Numbered from the stretch's first letter, positions 33,381-45,110 are shown. The stretch is 64,000 nt of DNA from Phascolarctos cinereus (GCF_002099425.1 NW_018344274.1:558001-622000); one strand, 5' to 3'. Made by a program: numbers and translations. The notes: generated by a model not told the origin, from the letters alone.

Positions 33381-35785
33381 TATGTTTTTTTGTAAACAAC
33401 ATATTGTAGTGGTTTTTGATCCACTCTGCTATTGCTTCCATTTCATGGGAGATTACCACCCCCATTACCACCCCATATTCATGGTTATGATTACTATGTA
33501 TTTCCCTCCATCCTGTTTTTCCTCCTGTTTGTCCTCTCTCTCCTTTCACCCTTTTCCTCCTCGACAGTATTCTATTTATGTCTACCATTTCCCCCAGTCT
33601 GCCCTCTCTTCTGTTAGTCACCCTCTCCCACTTCACTTAATCTCCTCCTCTCCTACTTTCCTGTCAGGTAAGATAGATTCCTATATTCAATTGAATGTGT
33701 ATATTATTCCCTCTTTGAGCCAATACTGATAAGAGTAAGGTTCAAGTGATGCCCATTGCCCACCCTCCCATCTTTCCCTCAACTGTAATAGGTTTTTTTG
33801 CACCTCTTCATGTGAAATAATTTACCCCATTTTACCTCTGTGTATTCCTTCTCGCTGTACTATTAGTGGTACAATTTTTAAGAATTACAAGTATCATCTT
33901 TGCATATAGGAATATAAACAGTTCAGCTCCATCAAATCCCTTATGCTTTCTTTCCCCTTTTTAGGCTTCGCTTGGCCTTTGATGTTGGAGATCAAATTTT
34001 TTGCTCAGTTCTGGTCTTCACCTTATGAAAGCTTGAACTGCTTCTATTTCATTGAATGACCTTTTTTTACCTTGAAGTATTCTGCTCAATTTCACTACGC
34101 AGGTCATTCTTGGCTGTACTCCTAGCTCCTTTGCCTTCCAGAATATCATGTTCCATGATCTCTGATCTTTAATGTTAAAGCTGCTTAGTCCTGTGTAATC
34201 CTGATTGTGGCTCCCTGGTATTTGGATTGTTTCTTTCTGGCCATTTGCAATATTTTTTCCTTGACCTGATGGTTCTATAATTTGGCTATAATGTTCCTTG
34301 GAGTTTTTATTTTGGGATCTCTTTCGTGAGGTGATTGTTAGATTCTTTCAATGCATATTTTGCCCTCCGGTTCCAGGATGTCAGGGCAGTTTTCCTTGAT
34401 AATTTCTTGAAAGACGCTGTCCAGGTCCTCCTTTTGATTATGGATTTCAGTCAGTGATTCTGACATTATGTCTCCTGAATCTATTTTCCATGTCATTAGT
34501 TTTTCCCATGAGGTATTCACATTTTCTTCCACTTTTCATTCTTTTGAATTTGTTTGATTGATTCTTGATGTCTCATAGAGTCATTAGCTTCCAATTGACC
34601 AATTCTCACTTCTAAAAAGTTGTTTTCCTCAGTTACCTTTTGTACTTCCTTTTCCATTTGGCCAATTGTACTTTTTAAGGGGTTGTTTTCTTCAGTGGTT
34701 TTTTGTATCTCCTTTTCCATTTGGCCAATTCTACTTTAAAAGCAGTTGTTTTCTTTTTCTAAGCTGTTGATTGTTTTTTCATAATTCTCTTGCATCACTC
34801 TCATTTCTTTTCCCAACTTTTCTTCTACCTATCTTAAAGGATTTTAAGCTCCTTTTTGAACTCTTCTATGAGTTCTTTCTGGGCTTGAAGCTCCTTGCTA
34901 TTTCTTTTGGGGATTTTGCCCATAGGTGTTTTGACCTTATTGTACTCAAATGTGCTTATGCATTGATCTTCCCTGTCACCATAATTCCTTTCTAGGGTCA
35001 GATTCTTTTTTTGGTGTTTTTTTGCTCATCTTTTTGGGCCATTTTCCTTTTTTTTTTTTTAATTTGAGCCCTGCACCCATGGCAGAAGGGGCACTGTCTC
35101 AGGCCCCTTACATGAGGGGCTATAATAGGCTCTAGCTGTAGCACTGATATTATCCTGAGGCCCATGTGGGACCCTCATGTCTGGAGCTGTGCTGAGGAGG
35201 TGAGGCGGGGGGTGGCTGACACTGCTGGAGGCCGTAGGAGTCTGGTAGCTTACCTGGTGCTGAGTGGGGGGCCTGGTGCTGGTATCTGGTGTGTGCTGAG
35301 GCCGGTGAGGTGTTTCTGCATTTACCAGGGCTACATTGAAGCAGATAGAGGTCTGGCCACTGAAGGCTGCCTGTTTGTCCAGGGCTTTGCTGAAGCATGT
35401 GGTGGTTCTCAGAGCTGAAGTCTGCCTGTTCCCCTGGCTACGGTGAGGCACAAGCAGGAGAGAGGGGTAGCTGGTGTTGATGGTTGCCTGCTCCACCACA
35501 TCGGGGCTCAGGATCTCCTACTGGTTTGCTGAGGTGGGGCTTGCTGCTGACTTGTCAGGACACTTCCTGTCCTGGACTGCATTCCTCTTTTACCAAGTGA
35601 GACAGATCTTTCTTGCCAATCTTCCAAGTTTCTTAGGCTAAAAGATATTTTTACCCACTCTTTTTGCTTGTTCTGCTGTTCTAGGATTTGTTTTGAGGCA
35701 CTATTTTAAGGTTGTCTGGAAGTGAATATGAGAGAGTTATGGCGATCTACTGCTTGCTCAGCCATCTTGGCTCCTGGAAGTTCAC

Positions 35786-36434
35786 TCAAGGTGAGGTCTT
35801 TGAGTGATATTAATTGAACTCACTCTCTTGTTTTACTCAACCACTTGTCTATCATCAAATCCTTATCCCTTTTAGCTTGCAACCCAGGTTTTGTCTCATA
35901 CCAGGGCCCCACTGGGACCCTGCTGTGGATTTTTTGCTTTGGACCATAATTCTCTCTCAAGCAGATCTTTCCCCTCTGGCTATTTTCTTCTCACTAGTAT
36001 GTCTAGCCAATTCCTGCTCCTGGCTCAGGACATGTAGTTGCCAACCTTCCCTTGTGCTATGACACCTCCATTATCCTTTTCTCCACTTCACACTTCACAA
36101 ACAAGAAAGGATTCAGTCAGCATCAATGGACCTCATCAGACTATCACTAAAGATGTGCCCCTTCTATCTTTAAGGATCAACAATATTTAACACTCTCAAT
36201 CAGGAATTATAATTTACTCTTTTTTTTTCCAATTTGCAGTATAGTGGTATAAACTATGACAATTATCTTCTCTCTTCTACTATGACCCCAGTCTCCAGGC
36301 CCCAGTTCACTCACAAGAGTCTCATATTTGCACCTGAAGAATACAGGCTGGGAAAGCCTTTTTAGGGGACGCTGTGAATGCAAGTGTACTCCTTGAATTC
36401 AGGACTTCCTCAACTCATCCAAATATCACATACC
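35786..36434. other. Unassigned intergenic DNA
   Basis: No gene or repeat family recognised; one weak 82-codon frame only. Confidence 0.3.
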
Positions 36435-36655
36435 TCCCCAGTGAGAGACAGTGAATTGGCCTCTGAGTAAGGAAGACCTGGCTTTAAGTCCAGCCTCAAT
36501 ACACTTACCAGCTATATGACCCCGCATAAGCCTCAGTGCCCTAGGTAACTCCTGAGGATTATTCATTATTCACACAACCTGAATTAGTATTAGTAATGAG
36601 ACTTTCCTCATTTGGGAGTCCTCTATACCAATAAAATCACAGCTGTAGTCCCTGC
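36435..36655 (+). mobile_element. CORE-SINE (second family, sense)
   Basis: gagtaaggaagacctggctt, agctatatgaccccgcataa, cctcagtgccctaggtaact, then gagactttcctcatttggga. Confidence 0.7.
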
Positions 36656-37060
36656 TCTATTCCCCAAGCAAGGGCAACCTGGGCAAAACTGTGACCTCAG
36701 CGAGGGTCTTCTCCAGGGTTGTGCTGGAAATGTTTTAATAACTAGATCTTAACAAAATGTATTCACTATACATTTCTGAGTTTAATATGTGTTATTAGCA
36801 ACTTCTACATCACTTTCTTAAGCCCAGACAACGTATGGCCTTTAATGATTTCATGGTATAAATATTCACACTGAAAATTTAATTATCAGCTCTTATGAGC
36901 TGGTTCCAGCATATCCCTGTTATATTATTGTTTTATCCTTCCCTCATGTTAGAGCCCCTTCTCCCACCAATCAAAACTGTCATTATTTTACTTTGATTTT
37001 CTTATAATTTCATAAAAAATCAATAGAACTGATCATTGTTTTCACTGTAAGGTGTAACTC
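36656..37060. other. Unassigned intergenic DNA
   Basis: Nothing recognised with confidence. Confidence 0.3.
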
Positions 37061-37061
37061 A

Positions 37062-38078
37062 CTGTGACAACCTTTCCATGGGCCTTAGAAATCTCAAACT
37101 CAATATGTCTGAAAGAGAAATCATTATTTTTCCTTCCAAAATCTTCCCTTTTCCAAACTTCTCTATTTCTAGACAGGAGTGGGGTGGAGGGAAAGGAGCC
37201 ATCACTTTCCTAGTCACCTAGGATCAACTGATGTCACTTTTGGCACCTCACTCCCATTCACCCCACATATCCAATATGTTGCCAAGTTCTAGCAATTCTC
37301 CTTTCACAACATCTTTTGTGTGTATCTCATTCTCCCCATTTATGCAGTTGCCACCCTGGTACAGACAATAATCACCTCATACCGAAACTACTGAATAGCC
37401 TGTTACTTGGAGTCCCTGGCCCAAGTCTTAGCCCATTCCACCTAGCTGCGAAAATGATCTTCCTAAAGTGCAGATCTGACCATCTATTTATTTAATAAAC
37501 CCTACTGGCTTCCTCTTACCTCCAGGATCAAATATAAAATCCTCTGCTTGAGTTTTAAAACCCTTCATAACTTGGCCTGCTCCTACCTTTCCAGTCTTAT
37601 TACCCTGTCCTCCCCTCTGCTATGTATTCTGCAATCTAGCAACCCTGGACTTCTCATTGCTCCTTTCACAGGACACTCCATCTCCTGCCTCTGGGTATTT
37701 TCATTAGCTGTCCCCCATGCCTGGAATTCTCTCCCATCTCACCTCTGCCTCCTGGATTGCTGCAAGACTCAGGTAAAAATTCCACCTTCTACAAAAGAAT
37801 CATCATCCCCCAACTACCACTACCCAGTGCCTCTTTTCTGAGATTTCCTTCCCTTTGGACCATCCATCCATCCATCCATCCATCCATCCATCCATCCATC
37901 TATCCATCCATCCATCTATCTATCTATCTATCTATCTGGAATTTGCATATTGCCTCTTCAGAATGTGAGCTTCTTAAGGGCAGGGATTATATTTTTGTGT
38001 TTTGCCTTTCTTTGTATCCCTAGCACTTAGCATAGGGCCTGGTACATAGCAAAAATGCTTGTTGACTCACCCACTGAC
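37062..38078 (+). mobile_element. L2 LINE, 3' kilobase, copy 1
   Basis: aatctcaaactcaatatgtc, ttcctaaagtgcagatctga, accctactggcttcctctta, gcctggaattctctcccatc, gtgagcttcttaagggcagg, agcacttagcatagggcctg. A ccat-repeat sits inside at 37,861-37,937. The 97-codon frame within it is a LINE relic. Confidence 0.92.
37861..37937. repeat. (CATC)n/(TATC)n microsatellite inside L2
   Basis: Tetranucleotide array: catc units first, tatc units last. Confidence 0.96.
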
Positions 38079-38399
38079 TGTACAAATAAACCCCCCAAAA
38101 CAGAGTTTCACTTAAGTATCAATAATATAGTAAAACCCTAAGTTGGGAAATGCCCATTGTGTCATAGCTCTGCCAGTCATATGACCGGCTCAACTGATCC
38201 TTAGCACCTGAATTTGAACTTTTTTTCTTTACTCTTCAGCCCCTCTACTCTTTCCCTCAGCCCCAGACAGAACAAAGTTACTGCTTCACCTCCATAAATG
38301 ACACTACTTTTTATTCTTGCAAACAAGAGAAAAGCATGTGCATCTTTTACGTGGTATAAGGTGTAGCTCCCCTGGGCCCTCCTCATTTCTCTTCTCCCT

Positions 38400-39452
38400 C
38401 TATCCTATATTTCAGTTGATGATCTCATCAGCTCTCACGGCTTCCACGATCATCTCTATGCAGATCACTCTCTGATATATTTGTCCAGCCCTAATGTCTC
38501 TTCCAACATTCAGCCACACATCTCCAACTGTCTTTTAGACATCTTGTACTGGATGTCCCAAAGACATCTTAAATTCAACAGGTCCTAAACTAAACTCATC
38601 TTGTCCCCTAAACTCTCCTTTCTTCTTAACTTGCCTATTACTATTGAGGATACCATCAGCATCTCAGTCAGCCAGGACTGCAACCTAGATGTCCTTAACT
38701 CTTCACTTTCTCTCATCCCCCATATCCAATCAGGGGTCAAGTGCTGTCATGTCTATGTTGCATAACGTCTCTCCTATATGCTCCCTTATCTACAACAATG
38801 CAACCACCCTGGTGCAGGTCCTCCTCACCCTGCCCCTGAATTATTGCCAAAGTCTACTGGTTGTTTTCCCAGACTCAAGTCTCTCCACCCTGAGCCATCT
38901 TTCACTCAACAGTCAAACTGACTCCTAAATGCAGGCCTGACCTTACCATTTATTCAGTAAACTCTTTGGCTGCCTATTAAACCCAGAATCAGATATAAAG
39001 TCCTATGTTTGGTCTTTAAAACCCTTGTAATTTGGCCCTTTCCAATATTTCTAGTCTTCTTGGACCTTTCTCCAATGTAATCCAGTGATACTGGCCTTCT
39101 TACTGCCCATTTTCACCAACTATCACCCATATGTAGAACTCTCTCTCCCTCATCTCTGCCTCCTGGCTTCCCCCGCTTCCTTTAAATCTCAGCTAAAGTC
39201 CCAACTTCTGCAAGAAGCCTTTCCTGGTCCTCCTTAATCTTAGTGCTTTCCCTTTCAAAGTACCCCTAATTTATTCTGTGTGTATCATATTTGTATGTAG
39301 TTGTTTGTATATTTGCATGTTATCTCCCCCACTAGACTGTGAACTCCTTGACAAGTATAATCTTTTGCCTTTATTTATAACCCCCATCATGGGGCACAGT
39401 GCTTGGCACATAGTAGATGCTTAATAAAGGTTAGTTGACTGAATAATTGCAA
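38400..39452 (+). mobile_element. L2 LINE, 3' kilobase, copy 2
   Basis: cagctctcacggcttccacg, atgcagatcactctctgata, tggatgtcccaaagacatct, agtctactggttgttttccc, actagactgtgaactccttg, cacatagtagatgcttaata. It covers the end of the L2 ORF and the 3' UTR. Confidence 0.92.
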
Positions 39453-39454
39453 CT

Positions 39455-39596
39455 TTGCAACTAAACCAAGGAGACCCTGAATTACAGGCATGACCCAGGT
39501 TCAATATCTGCCTGTCTCTGCCACTGAATAGCTGTGTGACCCTAGGTGAGTTACTTAACTTCTCTGAATCTTACTTATGGTAAGATCCTCAGGATC
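39455..39596 (+). mobile_element. MIR SINE
   Basis: gacccaggttcaatatctgc, aatagctgtgtgaccctagg, gagttacttaacttctctga. Confidence 0.8.
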
Positions 39597-39806
39597 AAGG
39601 GTTCTTAACTTGTGACCAGGGACCTTTTTAAAAAAAAATTTGATAACCACATTTCAGTATAATTGGTTTCCTTTGTAATCACATATATTTCTTATTTTAT
39701 ACAATCAGAAACATTATTCTGAGAAGGCATCCATATGTGCCAATGACACCAAAAAGTAAACTTCAAAGTATCAAGGACACCAAAAAGGGGAAGAACCACT
39801 GCTCTA
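39597..39806. mobile_element. Short DNA-transposon-like element with inverted ends (hAT-like MITE?)
   Basis: About 210 bp. The left end is caagggttcttaacttg and the right end ggggaagaaccactg; the right end reverse-complements to cagtggttcttcccc. The shared GGTTCTT suggests terminal inverted repeats. No transposase is present. A related piece appears at about 57,625-57,757. Confidence 0.6.
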
Positions 39807-40254
39807 GAGGCACTGGTTTGCAAAGGACATTTTGCAGCAAGTCCTAGAACACTCTAGAGCCTCTTCAATGAAATCTCCAGCCACAGAAGAAAAAAACAAG
39901 TGAATAGAAAAAAAAAAGTTTCTTGTCCAGTTTAGGAAATGCAATTGAGTTAGACCATTAGTACATATGTCTTGGACAGACACTTCAGATGGGTAACAAT
40001 AAACTGGACTCAAGATCTAATAGGAGAAAGAGAATAAGACAGATTCCCTTTGGAATATTCATAATCCTATAATATTATCAAAGATCTCAAGTTGTTCCTT
40101 TACTCAAAACGCTCTTTTTCTTTTAATGTTAATATTCTCTGAGTTCTGCTACATGTATGCAAATCATGGCATGTGATTTCCAGTCAATCAAAATGTCTTC
40201 AATGAGTCAAAATATGAAACATGCACAAATAAAAATTACACAAGGTACTATGTG
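39807..40254. other. Unassigned intergenic DNA
   Basis: Nothing recognised. Confidence 0.3.
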
Positions 40255-40450
40255 AGAAACAGCATGGCACAGTCCATAGTGGATGGAGAAGTCAGGAAGA
40301 AAGAACTGGGTTCAAGTAACAATGGGCAATGACTGCTCAGTGTGACCCATAAGCTCTTAGTGTCTCCAGACAGCTCTCTAAGACTATATATTATAGAGAA
40401 AATGTAACCTGCATCAGTAAGGGGAGTTTCCTTATAAGAGTCCATCACAC
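40255..40450 (+). mobile_element. CORE-SINE (second family, sense)
   Basis: cagcatggcacagtccatag, gaactgggttcaagtaacaa, gacagctctctaagactata, taaggggagtttccttataa. Confidence 0.75.
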
Positions 40451-40619
40451 TGGTAAATTCACAGGGCTTATAAAAAAATATTACAGGGAGAAGAAAATTC
40501 TAAAGTCCAACTGGGAAAACTTAAGGAGAGAGAACACACTTTTTATTGCTTAGTTACTTTGCTGATTAAAAAAAAAGGAGAGCAGTAGAATTGATGACCT
40601 TTTCCAGCTTTACACTCTT

Positions 40620-41335
40620 TTTTAATGAAAATTAATTAACACACAAAAAACAAACTTAAAAAACTACACTGCTGCAATTAGCTATGATGTCCACTAGGGT
40701 GTGCTAGCACCTCACCATTGTCACTAGGCTAAAGCAGTCCAGGGCTACACCTAGCCAGCCTGCTACTGATGACTAATTGTTTCGGGTCTGGGTATTTTAC
40801 TTTTTCCTCCGGGAAAAAGGAGGACTGAAGAAAACAATGCATAGAGAATAGCTCGCCAGGATAAGTGGGCGTGGAGGAGCTGCATTCAGAGGCCCCTTTC
40901 CTCTACTTACCTTGGCCTCTGCAGCTTGGGTCCACATTACATTTCTTTAAAATAGAAACTGCCATACTCAACTAGACGGAGCTAATCATTAACTTGATTT
41001 CCTTTGCCCCCCTGCCGGCTGGTGTTTGCAGACCTATAAACTTATGTCCCAATGGCTTTATTAGTATTGACTTACACTTTTGTGACCTCCTCCCACACCT
41101 AGAAGCTGCAGATGGCGCAGATGTTCCCTGCCACCCTGCTTTAGGGCTGTCTTCTATCTGGAGGAAGAGAGCAACTGTTGGGCAATGCGCCCTCACCTGC
41201 CTCTTTCATTGTATTGGGGGATGGAAGTTTTATTTATTTAATTGCTCAAAGCCGGAGCAGAGTTAACAATCAGCTTTCAGATAAATCTAGCCCTCATTTT
41301 GATTTAAGCCTGTGACCCCTAGAAATAATTTCTTT
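40620..41335. promoter_or_regulatory. Candidate conserved non-coding element (putative enhancer)
   Basis: About 0.7 kb with no SINE, LINE or simple repeat, and higher GC than its surroundings. It includes E-box-like CACCTG (about 41,193), a gagttaacaatcagc block (about 41,258) and tttatttatttaattgctc. Frames on both strands (about 41,000-41,260) have no recognisable protein family. The idea that it is a regulatory element is inference from base composition and lack of repeats; cross-species alignment was not possible. Confidence 0.35.
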
Positions 41336-41340
41336 CCTTA

Positions 41341-41580
41341 TGGGCAGCTGTAGTGTATGGAAAGAGAACCACTAGGAGCTAGGAAGATCTATGTTTGAAT
41401 CCCACCTCAGACGCTTACTATGTGACCCTAGGCAAGTCACTGGATGTCCCTGAGCCTTAGTTTCCTCAATTGCAAAATGAGGATAATATCTCTGGCACTA
41501 ATATCAGGATTGAAAAGAAGTTCAATTAAAATAATGCATGTAAATTGGGCTTTGCAAACCTTAAACCTACATAAACATGA
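41341..41580 (+). mobile_element. MIR SINE, near full length
   Basis: atggaaagagaaccactagg, gacgcttactatgtgaccct, gcaagtcactggatgtccct, tttcctcaattgcaaaatga, gctttgcaaaccttaaacct. Confidence 0.88.
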
Positions 41581-41860
41581 GGCTCCTGAGAAAGTTTGTC
41601 AGTTCTTTAATTTACTATTTCCCAGGGAAAGGGCATTGGGCTCTTGTGACTACCACCTTTCTTGGGCCAGATGCTACAGATATTGTAAAGAAACCCTGAA
41701 GAACCTACCCCCTAGTGGCAGAGGAGAGCCCTAAAGTGAGGCTATAACCCTAAACCTGAGAACTCCTAGGAAGCAGATTGTATAGTACCCACCCTTCACT
41801 CCATACTGAAAAATCCCACTGGAGAATCAGCTAACACCTTCATTATGATCTTACACTTTC
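41581..41860. other. Unassigned intergenic DNA
   Basis: Nothing recognised. Confidence 0.3.
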
Positions 41861-41861
41861 A

Positions 41862-42640
41862 GTAAAGAGGTGAGAACAATGTAGATATCCACTGATTGGG
41901 GGATGGCTGAACGAGTTGCAATACACGAATACGTTGGACTTTTTTGTTATTGTAGTTCAGTCATGTCCAACTTCTCGTGACCCCATGTAGGATTTTCTTG
42001 GAGAAGATACTGGAGTGGTTTGCCATTTCCTCCTTCAGTTGATCCAGGGTCACATAGCTGGGAAGTATCTGAGCTTGGATTTGAATTCAGGTCTTCCTGA
42101 CTCTAAGGCCCAGCACTCTATCCACTAAGCCACTTAGCTGCCTCTTCAGTGGACTGCTGTCACAAATGATGAATACATAGAAGCATAAGAAGGTTTACCA
42201 GAACTGATGCAAAAGTGAAGGAAGTAGAACCAGGAAAAGGCAGATATCAATAGAACAATGCAATGGAAAGAACAACAAAAGAATTGGAACTGAATGCTAG
42301 GAAATAATAATTATGAATGAAAAAATGTAATGGAAAAACAATAACAAAACAATTGGGATTAAATGATAAGAAATTATAATGACCAAGTTTGGTTTTAGAG
42401 AAGAGATAAGATAAAGCCCCTCATCACAACTGCCACTTCTTGGTGGAGGGAGGGAGAGAACTAAGGGTATGCAACACTGTATACAATGTTAGATGTTTTC
42501 CAAGTACTGGTTAGTTTAAACTACACTGTTTTCCACCCTCTTTTTGCTATAAGGAATGACTCTCTGGAAAAAGAAATAAGGAGACATATTTTGGAAAATG
42601 TAAGCGATATATAAAAACAAAAGATATCAATGTAAAAATA
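41862..42640 (+). mobile_element. L1 3' UTR copy interrupted by a SINE
   Basis: Left part: tatccactgattgggggatg, gctgaacgagttgcaataca. After a SINE (41,941-42,147) it resumes with tgctgtcacaaatgatgaat, ggaagtagaaccaggaaaag, aagaattggaactgaatgct, gaccaagtttggttttagag. Confidence 0.85.
41941..42147 (-). mobile_element. MAR1-like SINE inserted in L1, with target-site duplication
   Basis: tagttcagtcatgtccaact, atactggagtggtttgccat, gatccagggtcacatagctg, tccactaagccacttagctg. tggact occurs at the left junction (cgttggact) and at the right junction (cagtggact). It is slightly shortened in the middle. Confidence 0.92.
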
Positions 42641-42815
42641 AATTAAAATGGATTTTCATATTAGAGAACGTCTTGAGATCACAAAAAGGACTATACTATT
42701 TTCTAATCCAACACATTCTCTTCTTCCTATTCAGTTTTGGGCTAATTCAGTGAACTGGGTATCCAATTGTATGCCATAGTATGTACAATGAACATTTTTT
42801 CATCCATTTGAGTAA

Positions 42816-42905
42816 ATATATACATACACATACATGTGTACATATATACATGTATATACACATGTTGTATGTGTATATATGTGCACATATACATAAATAT
42901 ATAGT
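42816..42905. repeat. AT/CA-rich low-complexity repeat
   Basis: tatatacatacacatacatg and related alternating purine-pyrimidine sequence. The frames across it are artefacts. Confidence 0.85.
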
Positions 42906-43655
42906 TAAGCCTCCTATTTCCCATGAAGTAAAGTTCCAACTCTGCCTGGCAATCTTAGCCCTCTATGATTTGGTGCTACCCTTTATTTTCAGCCTTCTCA
43001 TATATTGTTCTCCTTCACCCTACATTGTTGTTGAGTTATTTCAGTTGTGTCTGACTCTTATTGACCCCCATTTTGAGATTTTCTTGGCAAAGATACTGGA
43101 GTAGTTGCCATTTCCTTCTCCAGATTATTTTGCAGATGAGAAACTGAGGTAAACAGAGTAAAGTGACTTGCTCAGGGTCATACAGCTAGTCTGAGGCTGG
43201 ATTTGAACTCATGAAGATGAGTCTTCCTGAATCCAAGCGCAGTGCCTTATCTACTGTGCCACCTACCTGACCCTTCTGCCCTCCATACCTCATGTTTTCC
43301 CCCCTCTATGCCCTTACTCACATGGTCCTATGTGTCAAGCGTGTCTTCTTTCATCTGCTTTGCTTAGTGTCTTCATATAGACCTTTTAAAACCCAAATTA
43401 ACTATCATTTCCTCTATGGAGCCTTCTCTGCTCTGCCAGTAAAGACTTTGCCCTGGAACATCACTTAGTACTTTGTTTGCACCTCTCTAATGCACCTACA
43501 TGTAGGATTACATATTGTCGTCATTGCTCCCTCTAGATGGGTAAGATCCTTTAGAATAGGGTCTATGTCCTGTAGAAACTTAGTATCTCCCCCTAGCACT
43601 TCTCATTTTCTGAAAAGTTAGGCATTTTGTAAATGTTTGTGAATTGGATTGGGTT
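42906..43655 (+). mobile_element. L2 LINE 3' region interrupted by a SINE
   Basis: Left part: aagttccaactctgcctggc, agccctctatgatttggtgc. After a SINE it resumes with ccctccatacctcatgtttt, ttcctctatggagccttctc, gtaaatgtttgtgaattgga. Confidence 0.82.
43025..43273 (-). mobile_element. MAR1-like SINE inserted in L2
   Basis: ttatttcagttgtgtctgac, gattttcttggcaaagatac, gatttgaactcatgaagatg, ctactgtgccacctacctga. Confidence 0.92.
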
Positions 43656-44965
43656 GAAAACCTTGCAGTAAACAGCAAAGGTATAACTAGAAAAGTCTGT
43701 ACCTGGGATAAAAACAAAAATAAAAACAAAAACAAAAACCAGTGTTTGTGTAGAGTGGCAGCACAAAAGCTATTATGGGGAGGGGTAGCAATTCAGAAGG
43801 CAGTCTGACTGCAGGCAAAATGGGCAGCCTATTTCCTTCCCCTCTACCCCAACACCACATGCCCACAACGTTGCATATTCTCCTCTCCTCTTCCCTCAAA
43901 ACAGAAGGGGTGTTGCCTGAGGGATGGCCTGTCCCTCCCCTTTTTCCCCCCAGCCACTAACCCCTTCCTTTCTGTTGATGCCTGCTTTCCTCTGACTCCA
44001 ATCTTTTGAAGGCATGGGCTGACTACAAGGTATGAGACTCTGGGGGCTACAGTCTGGATTTTCTTGCGAAGTACAATTACCCTCAGCCAGAGAGAAACAT
44101 GCGCCCAGGAATATGTACTCCTGAGATAAAGCCCCACCTATCCCGTCCTACTCAAGGATCTGGTCCACAGGCCAAATGAACTTCAAGAGTAGTTGATTAA
44201 CACTTCAGAAGCTACTAAATTTTTCTGTCTTGTTCTCCCTACCTCTGCTTTCTCTATTTCTGTCTCAATCTTTCTCCTACTCTCAGACATTTGTTCCTCC
44301 TTCAGATTGTTGATCTATTTTTCCTTCTCATCTTTCTTCATCCTCTTCTCCTTTCCTTAATTGGTTAATGTTGTGGAATTTAATATGTGAAACCATTTGG
44401 TATGTCTGCTTCCCCGTCTTAATTTTAAAATTAAATGAGTTTAACCCTTCCTGTGTCTGTCTCACAGGAAAGAAAGACAAAACAAATGATTTTTTTAAAA
44501 AACTTCCATGTGGCATTTGATTCATCCTTTCCCTTGGCCAGTGGACCTTGACAGAAAAAAAAGTTCCTTCTTGTGACAGGATACTTCTTTTTGACCCCAC
44601 AATCATGTTAGTAGCAAGGTCAGTAGATCATGTCTGAAATTAAGACCAGACTGAAAGTATGGAAGACTGCGATTCAAAGAGGGAAAGGAGGAAGTTTGTG
44701 CATATGAATTATCCTTTCAAGCCAAGGTTCACCATATGAAAGTCCCCGATTCCAAGTTTCTCCAACAAGGTTGCCAGGGTGGGTTTTCTTTGCACTGATG
44801 TCTCCTGCACTTCAGTAGAAATGCTGTCGAAGATTGCATTATTTCTATTTTTTTAATCCCTGAAGTAGAGTTAATTTTATCCCTCTCTTCCCCTCTATGT
44901 AAAACTGCATGGTCACTTTGAAATGGAAGAGAGTCGGGTTTGACTTTCACCTTTGGCACTGACAT
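43656..44965. other. Unassigned intergenic DNA
   Basis: 1.3 kb without a clear repeat except a short (caaaaa)n at about 43,709-43,738. Frames of 60-97 codons (for example 43,844-44,137 minus) have no recognisable motif. Confidence 0.35.
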
Positions 44966-44969
44966 GCTG

Positions 44970-45110
44970 TTTGTTTAACCTCGGTTTCCTCATATGCAAA
45001 ATGGGTATTATAATACTTGTCTCATAGACCTATGTGAGGATCAAATGAAGTAAAGCATATACAGTGCTCTTCCAAACCATAAAATGCTAAATGTCAATGA
45101 CTATTAAATG
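44970..45110 (+). mobile_element. MIR SINE 3' half
   Basis: aacctcggtttcctcatatg, ctatgtgaggatcaaatgaa, ccaaaccataaaatgctaaa. Confidence 0.82.

Larger units (their letters stand above)
31318..35785 (-). mobile_element. L1 LINE, long, internally deleted and carrying a nested insertion
   Basis: Read right to left. The 5' end lies near 35,785 (gagccaagatggctgagca, minus strand). A 5' UTR runs to about 34,750. ORF1 follows at about 34,720-33,960, with coiled-coil repeats (QMEKEVQKVTEENN, about 34,650) and IIKENCPDILEPEGKICIER (about 34,340-34,400). ORF2 endonuclease remains (ILTSDKTKAKIDLIKRDKE, about 32,650) come next. The ORF2 C-terminus (KKCSKSLLIREIQIKTTLRY, LTPIRLANMTK; 32,520-31,850) and the 3' UTR end near 31,320. 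Most of the reverse transcriptase is missing between endonuclease and C-terminus. Stops and frame changes are frequent. Boundaries are estimates. Confidence 0.9.

Noticed and set aside
33160-33729. 189-residue plus-strand open frame, the longest in the window
   Set aside because: It lies antisense to the L1 and over a nested AT-rich insertion; low-complexity Ser/Pro/Phe content and no known domain.
35059-35499. 146-residue minus frame rich in Pro, Ser and Thr
   Set aside because: It falls in the 5' UTR of the antisense L1.
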